Notes under the pieces: model-generated
Database searches by the model: none
What the model was told of the DNA's origin: nothing
What the model saw: the letters and a program-made list of their open reading frames with translations, nothing else
Translations under genes and position numbers: made by a program
In this document: positions 1 to 5,711 of the stretch, piece after piece
Layout of the letters: each line of letters begins with the position of its first letter
How positions within the stretch are numbered: position 1 is the first letter of the stretch
Assembly (NCBI GenBank): GCA_964632015.1
Contig: CAZWAT010000093.1
Span: 1-10,794, forward strand
DNA length: 10,794 bases
From: JAAYCO01 sp964632015
GTDB lineage: Bacteria > Planctomycetota > Phycisphaerae > SM23-33
Reading direction: 5' to 3'

Positions 1-846
1 GTCCCGCAGGTTGGCGACGCGTCCTCCGGCGATTTTGATGTCGGTCTGTGGCATGGCGATTCTGAACAGCGAGATGATGGTCAGAATTTCCATCGGCCCG
101 AGTGGCTCGGCATGCTCAAGCGGCGTTCCCTGTATGGGATGAAGAAAGTTCAATGGAACTGATGCGGGTCTGATCTTATCCCGCAGCGTCAATGCAAGGT
201 CTATTCGGTCGTCCCAGGATTCTCCGATCCCGAAGAGCGCGCCGCAGCAGATTTCCAGCCCCTCAGCCGACGCGTTGGCAAGCGTCGCCAGACGGTCATC
301 ATAATTGTGGGTACTGACGACCTGGTCGAAGAACCGACGCGATGTTTCAAGATTGTGGTGGTATCTGACGACCCCGGCCTGGCGAAGGTCACGTGCCTGA
401 GGCTCGGTCAACTCGCCAAGGCTTGCACACAGACAAAGAGCCCGCCTGGACTCATCAGACAGTATTTCACGCACCGCGGCGGCGATAGCCTGCATATCCG
501 CCTGGCTCGGACGCCGACCTGAGTTGACAATTCCCAGTCGCCAAGCGCCCGCGGACAACGCGTCATCCGCCGCCTGAACGAGTTCTTTGGAGGCCGTGCG
601 GGTAACGGCCATGTTCGTTGCTCGCTGGGCGCACCATTTGCAATCTTCAGAGCAGCCGCCAAGTTTGCCCGGAACTATGCAGCACAACGAAACTCGCCGG
701 CCGAAATAGCGTTTTCTGACCTTCCAGGCGAGGTGAAGAAGGTCGTGGGGGGCGTGGTTGGCATGGGCGATCAGGAATCGCAGATCCTCTGGCGTCACCA
801 ACTCCCCCGCCAGCACCTTCTTAGATATATGGAGGTATGTGTTCAT
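1..846 (-). CDS. bioB: Biotin synthase BioB, variant form, C-terminus beyond window
   Basis: This is a radical SAM enzyme that would insert sulfur into dethiobiotin to make biotin, in the cytosol. The frame is open from 846 to base 1 (282 codons); the missing end should be about 40-60 residues by comparison with the family. Visible landmarks are the radical SAM cluster motif CSEDCKWC with C65, C69 and C72, RYHHNLETS (161-169), ICCGALFGIGES (199-210), PLNFLHPIQGTPL (231-243) and IKIAGGR (270-276). Aligned by eye to remembered E. coli BioB, the auxiliary-cluster ligands C128 and C188 are kept as C140 and C200, but C97 is Gly105 and R260 is Lys271. The motif YNHNLDTS is YHHNLETS. This pattern resembles BioB of anaerobes, which I recall uses a different auxiliary Fe-S cluster. 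The ATG at 846 gives the usual N-terminal length, yet it has no Shine-Dalgarno and follows a terminator hairpin directly. A BioB-like paralogue with another substrate is the main alternative. Confidence 0.88.
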   Translation of the reverse strand, partial: MNTYLHISKKVLAGELVTPEDLRFLIAHANHAPHDLLHLAWKVRKRYFGRRVSLCCIVPGKLGGCSEDCKWCAQRATNMAVTRTASKELVQAADDALSAGAWRLGIVNSGRRPSQADMQAIAAAVREILSDESRRALCLCASLGELTEPQARDLRQAGVVRYHHNLETSRRFFDQVVSTHNYDDRLATLANASAEGLEICCGALFGIGESWDDRIDLALTLRDKIRPASVPLNFLHPIQGTPLEHAEPLGPMEILTIISLFRIAMPQTDIKIAGGRVANLRD

Positions 847-849
847 TGT

Positions 850-882
850 AAAACGGGCCGACAATTCACTTGTGCCGGCCCG
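850..882 (-). terminator. Intrinsic terminator of the small-protein cassette, abutting bioB
   Basis: An 11-base-pair stem (854-864 with 870-882, one 2-base bulge) encloses a 5-base loop and is followed on the minus strand by TTTT (853-850). It lies 25 bases after the stop codon of the gene at 908-1189. The T-tract ends only three bases before the bioB start codon, so in any read-through transcript the hairpin occupies the place where a ribosome binding site would be. Confidence 0.8.
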
Positions 883-907
883 CATGATCTTATCTTGATT
901 GTTTGAA

Positions 908-1189
908 TCAGTTGTTGAACATTCTCGAAAGATCGACCGTGTCCACAATTTCAATTCCGTTGGTGGAAACATTCAGACCATATACAACCATCTTTCCCGT
1001 GGGAATGTGAATCACCGTCATTACGTCGCGCTGATCGTTCCACGAATACGGAATCATGATGTAATCGCCTTTGTTCACCGAACTGTAACCAGCCTCGGCG
1101 GTGTCAGTCATCAACGAACCGACAAGCATCGCGCCAAGAACCAAAGCCGAGATCGTAAGTGTAACTATTGCAAGATTTTGTGGTTTCAT
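908..1189 (-). CDS. Small exported protein, unknown function
   Basis: I do not recognise a named family for this 93-residue protein. Residues 1-33 form a signal peptide: a Lys near the start, a hydrophobic stretch IVTLTISALVLGAMLVG, and a likely cleavage site after AEA. The mature part of about 60 residues looks beta-rich (GDYIMIPYSW, VMTVIHIPTGKMVVYGLNV) and ends in DTVDLSRMFNN. Its layout matches the upstream neighbour at 1211-1483: signal peptide, a DY-hydrophobic strand, a turn, a (V/I)-(D/H)-x-x-x-x-(K)-x-(M/A) strand pair, then a basic/acidic tail with a final Phe. The two look like distant paralogues. GAGG lies nine bases before the ATG. It is the last gene of a three-gene cassette and is followed by a strong terminator. 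It could act in the periplasm or be anchored by its leader if it is not cleaved. Confidence 0.8.
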   Translation of the reverse strand: MKPQNLAIVTLTISALVLGAMLVGSLMTDTAEAGYSSVNKGDYIMIPYSWNDQRDVMTVIHIPTGKMVVYGLNVSTNGIEIVDTVDLSRMFNN

Positions 1190-1210
1190 TTTAATTATCC
1201 TCGCGGATGC

Positions 1211-1483
1211 TTAGTTGCGTTCCTGGAAGTCATTCGCCAACCTTCGTCCCTGCGAAGGAACCATCTTCCGACGGCTACGGTCAAGCCTCAAAGCGATCAT
1301 CCGCTTGCTGGCTAGATCGATCACCCACAGCGAGTCATAGTCCCGTTCAATGACGGCCGTAGCCGTGAGATAATCAGTCTGTCGGAACGCCTGGGCGTTG
1401 GCCTTCGGGGTCGGAAGCGTCATCAGCACGCCGCCGAGCACGATATTGAGCCCCAGCAACATAGCAACGATAGTCTTTTTCAT
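1211..1483 (-). CDS. Small exported protein, unknown function, paralogue-like to its neighbour
   Basis: This 90-residue protein has no family name I can give. It begins MKKTIVAMLLGLNIVLGGVL, a textbook signal peptide, with a likely cleavage after ANA at residues 30-32. The mature part reads as paired beta strands (YLTATAVIERDYDSLWVIDL, then KRMIALRLD), a pattern seen in single blades of beta-propeller-like repeats. It ends in a basic stretch, RSRRKM, and RLANDFQERN. I chose the ATG at 1483 because GGAG stands seven bases upstream and the signal peptide starts there. The frame also opens at 1540 with an ATG overlapping the previous stop codon, but that would place 19 charged residues before the signal sequence. 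The gene lies 21 bases upstream of the gene at 908-1189 and is probably cotranscribed with it. Confidence 0.8.
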   Translation of the reverse strand: MKKTIVAMLLGLNIVLGGVLMTLPTPKANAQAFRQTDYLTATAVIERDYDSLWVIDLASKRMIALRLDRSRRKMVPSQGRRLANDFQERN

Positions 1484-1539
1484 GTCATGTCTCCGTAAGA
1501 TACGTTCATCCCTGAACTTGCGGACATCGTGCAGGGTCA

Positions 1540-1761
1540 TCAGTCAAGGTGGCTTCTTCCGGACTTCTTAAAGCCCACAACGCATATTCCTGCAAGACCC
1601 ACCAGTGCGTACAGCAAGGTCATCATGAAACCTTCCGGCTCCGAGGGGTCAGCAGTAAATCCATCTGATGTAAGCGGACCCTGTGCCCATGCGGGTAAGG
1701 TTACGACGGCGACAAAAGCTGCGATGACAAACAGCATCGATAGGCGTCTTGATGGCATCAT
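1540..1761 (-). CDS. Tiny exported protein with C-terminal membrane helix
   Basis: This is a 73-residue protein of unknown function and the first gene of the three-gene cassette. A signal peptide (residues 1-28, ending TLPAWAQ) is followed by a short acidic and polar stretch, GPLTSDGFTADPSEPEG. One transmembrane helix follows (MMTLLYALVGLAGICVVGF), then a cytoplasmic basic tail, KKSGRSHLD. The mature product would be only about 45 residues, so it may be a membrane-anchored small protein or an accessory subunit. The short helix followed by basic residues recalls protein-sorting tails, but no PEP-CTERM or LPXTG motif is present. AGGA seven bases before the ATG at 1761 fixes the start, although the next codon is also ATG. 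Two TGA codons in tandem end the gene. A longer frame up to 1932 has no ribosome binding site and runs through the predicted promoter. Confidence 0.72.
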   Translation of the reverse strand: MMPSRRLSMLFVIAAFVAVVTLPAWAQGPLTSDGFTADPSEPEGFMMTLLYALVGLAGICVVGFKKSGRSHLD

Positions 1762-1790
1762 GCGATGTTCCTGTCTAAACAAAACGGAAT

Positions 1791-1810
1791 AAAACGCGCC
1801 TTTCGGGGCG
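1791..1810 (-). promoter_or_regulatory. Short hairpin with T-tract in the cassette leader
   Basis: On the minus strand a 4-base-pair stem CGCC/GGCG with loop CCGAAA is followed by CG and TTTT. It lies between the predicted promoter (1822-1850) and the start at 1761. It could act as a weak attenuator or simply cap the 5' end of the transcript; the stem is too short to be sure of either. Confidence 0.25.
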
Positions 1811-1821
1811 GATACTCTAAT

Positions 1822-1850
1822 AATATAACCTTGCGGGCGAGCAGACACAA
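1822..1850 (-). promoter_or_regulatory. Predicted sigma-70-type promoter of the small-protein cassette
   Basis: Reading the minus strand, TTGTGT (1850-1845; three of six consensus bases) is followed after exactly 17 bases by TATATT (1827-1822; five of six). It stands about 60 bases before the start codon at 1761, within the 199-base gap after the HYExAFE gene. Apart from this promoter and the small hairpin, I see nothing else in 1762-1960. Confidence 0.5.
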
Positions 1851-1960
1851 CAGCGCATCGTCTGTTCTTTTTTGCCTTGGGCATCGGCGCGATGCGTTCG
1901 CTCAGGACCCAATCACCGCGTATTCGACTCAATGCATCGCTTATAACCTGAAGACCGCGA

Positions 1961-2482
1961 TCACATGAATTGCGAAACCTGTTTGACCAGGTTCGAGAAT
2001 TGTCCGGAGGGAACAGCTATCGTCCTCCACTTCATGCTTCTGGGCTTGGCCGCATGGACGTATTGTTCGAGCCCAACGGCGGTGAAGGCGTAGCATCTGT
2101 TTTTGAAGAAGTGTACGTCCTCGAACGGGCTGTGAGTGGGGTCGCCCCTCAACCAGTATGCGAACACCAGCACAGGCCAGAATCCGGGCCCGAACACCCC
2201 CCACCATTCGCCAAGGCCATCGACGTCCTCCCTGGTGATCCAGTTTTCCCAGGTTTTGAGCCCCCTTTTCGCCCTTCCTGGAATCATGTCTGGGAACTGC
2301 CTTCCCTTGACGTCGATAATCAGATTCGGGCCGGTGTCGCTGTACACGAGAAAGTCGAAGCTCTTGATGGACGTGCCCGCGAAGACGGTTTTGCGCGCCT
2401 CGTTCACCGAGACATAGGGCCAGCCCCTTGCCCGGAGATAATCCTCAAACGCTGCCTCGTAGTGGACGTTGATGTTCGCCAG
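1961..2482 (-). CDS. HYExAFE family protein, predicted nuclease-like fold, CTG start
   Basis: This is a 173-residue soluble protein of a family named for its N-terminal motif, here HYEAAFE at residues 7-13. Its function has not been established to my knowledge. The core reads SFDFLV (41-46) and LIIDVKGR (54-61), so Asp43 lies 14 residues before Asp57, which is followed by x-Lys59. With Glu9 or Glu13 in a preceding helix, this matches the active-site spacing of PD-(D/E)XK nucleases, so I infer a nuclease or nuclease-derived DNA-binding fold. A Trp-rich part follows (KTWENWITREDVDGL, then FWPVLVFAYWLRG). The start is unusual: an in-frame TGA at 2486-2488 bars any upstream start, no ATG, GTG or TTG precedes the HYE motif, and CTG at 2480-2482 lies seven bases after AAGGGG. 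A GTG at 2407 would remove the family motif. The gene follows gcvPB by 77 bases and may be transcribed with it. Confidence 0.85.
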   Translation of the reverse strand: MANINVHYEAAFEDYLRARGWPYVSVNEARKTVFAGTSIKSFDFLVYSDTGPNLIIDVKGRQFPDMIPGRAKRGLKTWENWITREDVDGLGEWWGVFGPGFWPVLVFAYWLRGDPTHSPFEDVHFFKNRCYAFTAVGLEQYVHAAKPRSMKWRTIAVPSGQFSNLVKQVSQFM

Positions 2483-2495
2483 TTTTCAACCCCTT
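2480..2495 (-). promoter_or_regulatory. Shine-Dalgarno and CTG start of the HYExAFE gene
   Basis: AAGGGG (2495-2490) is followed by seven bases and then CTG (2482-2480). Translation from here gives M-A-N-I-N-V before the HYE motif, a usual N-terminal length for the family as I remember it. The reading frame is closed by TGA two codons earlier. Confidence 0.65.
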
Positions 2496-2509
2496 GTCCT
2501 GCACATTGT

Positions 2510-2525
2510 CAGCGACACTTCGCTG
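2510..2525. repeat. Perfect stem-loop, 6 bp stem
   Basis: CAGCGA and TCGCTG pair across a 4-base loop. There is no T-tract after it on either strand, so it is not an ordinary terminator. It lies 15 bases upstream of the Shine-Dalgarno of the HYExAFE gene and abuts a second stem-loop with no base between them. Confidence 0.55.
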
Positions 2526-2547
2526 CATCTGTACATGACAACAGATG
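2526..2547. repeat. Perfect stem-loop, 7 bp stem
   Basis: CATCTGT and ACAGATG pair across an 8-base loop, directly next to the stem-loop at 2510-2525. It lies 13 bases downstream of the gcvPB stop codon. It may protect the 3' end of the gcv message, mark a processing site, or serve as a protein-binding dyad. Confidence 0.55.
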
Positions 2548-2554
2548 ATAAACT

Positions 2555-2569
2555 GTGCCCTACAGGCAC
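2555..2569 (-). terminator. Weak hairpin over the gcvPB stop codon
   Basis: On the minus strand GTGCC and GGCAC form a 5-base-pair stem with a 5-base loop, followed by AGTTTATC. The stem includes the stop codon of gcvPB and the T-run is short. At best it is a leaky terminator that would let transcription pass into the HYExAFE gene. Confidence 0.25.
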
Positions 2570-4002
2570 GCAACGTCAATCTGTCTCGCTGCCTTTGTTT
2601 CGTCGAGTCTGCTCACCGGCGTCGTAGTCGGGAAGTCCTTGAACCGTTCGGGCTGATCTTCCGCAAGCTTCGCCAGTTCGATCATCACATCGCAGAAGGC
2701 ATCGATGGTTTCGAGGCTTTCGGTTTCGGTGGGTTCGATCATCATCGCCTCTGACACGATCAGCGGGAAGTAAATCGTCATCGGATGGAACCCGCGATCA
2801 ATCAGCGCCTTGGCGATATCCAGCGCGTGGACACCCTTGTCAGCCTGCCGCGATGCCGAGAACACCACCTCGTGCATGCACCGCTGGTCATGCGGAAGGT
2901 CGAAATAATCTTTGAGCCGATGACGGATATAGTTCGCATTGAGCACTGCCAATTCCGACACATTCGCCAAGCCTTCGCGACCCAAGCGAAGGATGTACGC
3001 ATACGCCCGCAGGATAATACTGAAATTACCGAAGAACGGCGCAACCTGTCCAATGGACTGAGGAAGGTTTGAATTCAGCGAATACTCTGTACCGGATTTA
3101 ACAATGCACGGCGATGGTAGGAACGGCACGAGTTTTTCGCACACCCCCACCGGCCCGGACCCAGGCCCCCCGCCACCATGGGGCGTGGCGAATGTCTTGT
3201 GCAGGTTAAGGTGAAGCACATCGAACCCCAGATCGCCCGGGCGGCACCTGCCGACAATGGCGTTCAGGTTAGCGCCGTCGTAATACATCAGCGCGTCGAC
3301 GGAGTGCACAAGCTCGGCGATTTTGTGCACGTTCGGGTTGAACAGTCCAAGCGTGCTTGGCGCGGTAAGCATGACTCCGGCGACCGTTTCGTCAATGGCG
3401 TGTCTGAGGGCGTCAAGGTCTATGTCGCCGCTGCGGTCAGACTTGATGGTTTTCACGTCGAATCCTGCAATCGACGCCGAGGCCGGGTTGGTCCCGTGGG
3501 CGGTATCGGGTATCAGCACGACCTTTTTGTTCGTGTTGCCCTTTGCGCGGTGATACGCGGCCATGATCAATGCGCCCGTAAGCTCACCGTTGGCGCCCGC
3601 GAGAGGTTGCGTTGTGAAGGCAGCCATACCGCAGATTTCGCGTAAAAACACGTCCATATGATGCAGCACACCCAGTGCGCCCTGGCAATGCTTGAGCCCC
3701 CCCACTGCCGTCAACATCGGGTGAAGGCTCGCGAACCGCGCGTCGGCGGCGATGGTTTCGCACATCTTGGGGTTGTACTTCATTGTGCACGAGCCCAGGG
3801 GATAGAACCCGCTGTCAACGCCGAAATTCAGACTCGACAGATGCGAGAAATGACGCACCACGTCAAGCTCGCTCAACTCGGGCAGCTCGGGGGCGGACGA
3901 TCGCATATAGGAGGCGTCGATATCGGTTCTGCCGGGGGCGTCTGCTGGCGGAAGATCGACGCCCTTCCTGCCCGCAACCGATTTGTCGAAGATAAGTTTC
4001 AC
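2560..4002 (-). CDS. gcvPB: Glycine dehydrogenase (decarboxylating) subunit 2
   Basis: This is the catalytic subunit of the split P-protein of the glycine cleavage system. With GcvPA it decarboxylates glycine on pyridoxal phosphate and passes the aminomethyl group to the lipoyl arm of GcvH. At 480 residues it has the normal length of this subunit. The PLP-binding lysine is K269 in LHLNLHKTFATPHGGGGPG, with the glycine-rich loop directly after it. Other landmarks are GFYPLGSCTMKYNP (66-78), TQPLAGANGELTG (131-143), DTAHGTNPASA (166-176) and YYDGANLNAI (240-249). The end, TTTPVSRLDETKAARQ, is typical. The start is GTG, seven bases after GGAGG, and overlaps the gcvPA stop codon by four bases, which implies translational coupling. 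It is the last gene of the gcv operon. Confidence 0.97.
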   Translation of the reverse strand: MKLIFDKSVAGRKGVDLPPADAPGRTDIDASYMRSSAPELPELSELDVVRHFSHLSSLNFGVDSGFYPLGSCTMKYNPKMCETIAADARFASLHPMLTAVGGLKHCQGALGVLHHMDVFLREICGMAAFTTQPLAGANGELTGALIMAAYHRAKGNTNKKVVLIPDTAHGTNPASASIAGFDVKTIKSDRSGDIDLDALRHAIDETVAGVMLTAPSTLGLFNPNVHKIAELVHSVDALMYYDGANLNAIVGRCRPGDLGFDVLHLNLHKTFATPHGGGGPGSGPVGVCEKLVPFLPSPCIVKSGTEYSLNSNLPQSIGQVAPFFGNFSIILRAYAYILRLGREGLANVSELAVLNANYIRHRLKDYFDLPHDQRCMHEVVFSASRQADKGVHALDIAKALIDRGFHPMTIYFPLIVSEAMMIEPTETESLETIDAFCDVMIELAKLAEDQPERFKDFPTTTPVSRLDETKAARQIDVACL

Positions 4003-5327
4003 AGCACGCCCTCCATCGCCTTCACCAGGCGGTCAATGTCTTCGATAGAATTCTTCTCGGTCACGGCCACCAGCAAAGAGTTATCCATTCCCTTGTAATA
4101 CTTTCCAAGATCGATACCCGGCGCTATGCCGCGTTCAAGCAGCTCACCTGTCACCTGCGACGCGGGTCTGGGCAGTTCCAGCACGAACTCGTTGAAGAAC
4201 GTCGCCTTGGGGAACGTCAGCTTCGTGCCCTTGATGGCGGCAAGCTTGTCGGCTGCGAGCTTCGCCCTGTCGCCGCACAGTCGGGCCAGGTCGGTAAATC
4301 CACCCTTGCCCAGCACAGACAGGTATATCAGGCTCGTCAAGGCGCATAGTCCCTGGTTTGTGCATATGTTGCTGGTGGCCTTTTCGCGTCGAATGTGCTG
4401 CTCGCGGGCCTGGAGCGTAAGCACGAAACCTTCGCGTCCCTTGGCGTCAACGGTTCTACCGACAATTCTGCCGGGCATCTTTCGCACATGTGCCTTACGT
4501 GCAGCCATCAGCCCCAGGTAAGGCCCGCCGAACGACAAGGGCATGCCCAACGACTGACCTTCTCCGACGGCGATGTCGGCATCCATCTCGCCCGGAGTCT
4601 TGAGAATGCCCAACGACACAGGATACACCGACACCACCAGCATGGCCCCACAGGCGTGCGCATTTTTTGCGACGTCGGTAAAATCGTCAACAGTGCCAAA
4701 GAAATTGGGGTTCGCCACAATCACCGCTGCAACGGAATCATCAAGCTTCTCCACAAGCGTTTTACGGTCAAGCCCGCCATCAACAGACGGAATGATGACG
4801 ATCTTCGCATCAAGGTTGGCGGTATACGTGTCAAGCATGCGTCGATAAAGCGGGTTCACCGACTCGTCAACCAGCAACGTGCTTCTTGCAGTGATGCGCA
4901 TGGCCATCATGGCCGCTTCGAATATGGCGGTTCCTCCGTCATAAAGCGAGGCGTTGGCAACGTCCATATTCATCAGTCTGCAAAGCGACGACTGGTATTC
5001 GAATATCGCCTGCAAAGTGCCCTGGCTGCACTCGGGCTGGTATGGCGTATAGGCCGTATAGAATTCACTTCTGCCTGTAAGCGCCCCCACCGAGGCGGGA
5101 ATGAAGTGGTCATAAAACCCTCCGCCCAGAAAAGACAGCTCTGGTGAATTGTTTCGCCCTGCGAGCCCGTCTATCGCGTTGAACGTCTCCAACTCACTAA
5201 GACCTGCTGGAATGTGTGGGGTTGTTCCCAGGCCTTCAGGAATGTCGGCGAAAAGGTCGGCGCGCGACATTCCAATCGCCTGGAGCATCTTTTCCCGCTC
5301 CTGGGCGGTGTGCGGTGTGTAGGGCAT
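3999..5327 (-). CDS. gcvPA: Glycine dehydrogenase (decarboxylating) subunit 1
   Basis: This is the non-PLP-binding half of the split P-protein; it pairs with GcvPB to form the active glycine decarboxylase. The 442 residues match the usual length. Typical motifs are FLGGGFYDHFIPASV (66-80), TAYTPYQPECSQGTLQAIFEYQ, ANASLYDGGTA and REQHIRREKATSNICTNQ near residue 330. No lysine is expected in the cofactor position of this subunit, so its absence is normal and not a sign of decay. The ATG follows the gcvH stop codon with no base between them, and GGGAG stands seven bases before it, inside the end of gcvH. Its stop overlaps the GTG of gcvPB. Fused and split P-proteins both exist in bacteria; this is the split form and not a frameshifted gcvP. 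Confidence 0.97.
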   Translation of the reverse strand: MPYTPHTAQEREKMLQAIGMSRADLFADIPEGLGTTPHIPAGLSELETFNAIDGLAGRNNSPELSFLGGGFYDHFIPASVGALTGRSEFYTAYTPYQPECSQGTLQAIFEYQSSLCRLMNMDVANASLYDGGTAIFEAAMMAMRITARSTLLVDESVNPLYRRMLDTYTANLDAKIVIIPSVDGGLDRKTLVEKLDDSVAAVIVANPNFFGTVDDFTDVAKNAHACGAMLVVSVYPVSLGILKTPGEMDADIAVGEGQSLGMPLSFGGPYLGLMAARKAHVRKMPGRIVGRTVDAKGREGFVLTLQAREQHIRREKATSNICTNQGLCALTSLIYLSVLGKGGFTDLARLCGDRAKLAADKLAAIKGTKLTFPKATFFNEFVLELPRPASQVTGELLERGIAPGIDLGKYYKGMDNSLLVAVTEKNSIEDIDRLVKAMEGVL

Positions 5328-5711
5328 CTACATGCTCCCAAGCAGTTGGGCGTATTTGTCGCTGTCGAGGAGTTTCGAAAGGGCTTCGTTATCCTCGACC
5401 TGCATTTTGAAGATCCACCCTTCACCGTAGCAATCGTTGGTGATGAGCTCGGGGCTGTCGTTCAGGGCCTCGTTGACGGCAGTGACCTTTCCTGTCGCGG
5501 GAGAATACACGCCTGCCGCCGCCTTGCATGACTCGATTGCACAGGCTTCTTCGCCCTGGGTGAGTTGTTTTCCCACAGGGGGCAACTCAACGAAAGTCAG
5601 ATCGCCAAGGGCCTCGCTGGCGTGCTGGGTAATGCCCACCGTCGCGGTGTCGCCTTCGACCTTTATCCACTCATGCTGTTCGCTATACAATAGATTACTG
5701 GGGATGCTCAT
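5328..5711 (-). CDS. gcvH: Glycine cleavage system H protein
   Basis: GcvH is the lipoyl carrier that shuttles the aminomethyl group between the P-protein, the T-protein and lipoamide dehydrogenase. The 127 residues match the family. The lipoyl lysine is K63 in the motif AIESCKAAAGVYSP; the usual motif has Val where this one has Cys62, directly beside the modified lysine. HEWI near the start, VGITQHASEALGDLTFVELP and GEGWIFKM are standard. The start ATG overlaps the end of gcvT by 17 bases and has GGAG seven bases upstream, inside gcvT. No lipoate attachment gene is visible in this window, so lipoylation must be supplied from elsewhere. Confidence 0.97.
   Translation of the reverse strand: MSIPSNLLYSEQHEWIKVEGDTATVGITQHASEALGDLTFVELPPVGKQLTQGEEACAIESCKAAAGVYSPATGKVTAVNEALNDSPELITNDCYGEGWIFKMQVEDNEALSKLLDSDKYAQLLGSM

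Noticed and set aside
854..882. BirA or BioR operator before bioB
   Set aside because: The dyad has its ACAA and TTGT halves in the inner, opposite order to a BirA box, and no BioR-type TTAT-N-ATAA site is present. The T-tract favours a terminator.
1762..1932. Longer N-terminus for the tiny membrane protein, up to 1932
   Set aside because: It would place 57 basic residues before a perfect signal peptide, lacks a ribosome binding site and covers the predicted promoter.
1970..2548. A 192-codon open frame on the plus strand across the HYExAFE gene
   Set aside because: The minus strand holds a conserved family motif and active-site spacing. The plus-strand product shows nothing recognisable.
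4395..5147. A 250-codon open frame on the plus strand across gcvPA
   Set aside because: It is antisense to a clear gcvPA, shows no recognisable motif and arises from the codon use of the real gene.
3999..5327. Frameshifted or broken single-chain gcvP
   Set aside because: Split gcvPA and gcvPB are a normal form. Both parts have proper starts, ribosome binding sites and family lengths.
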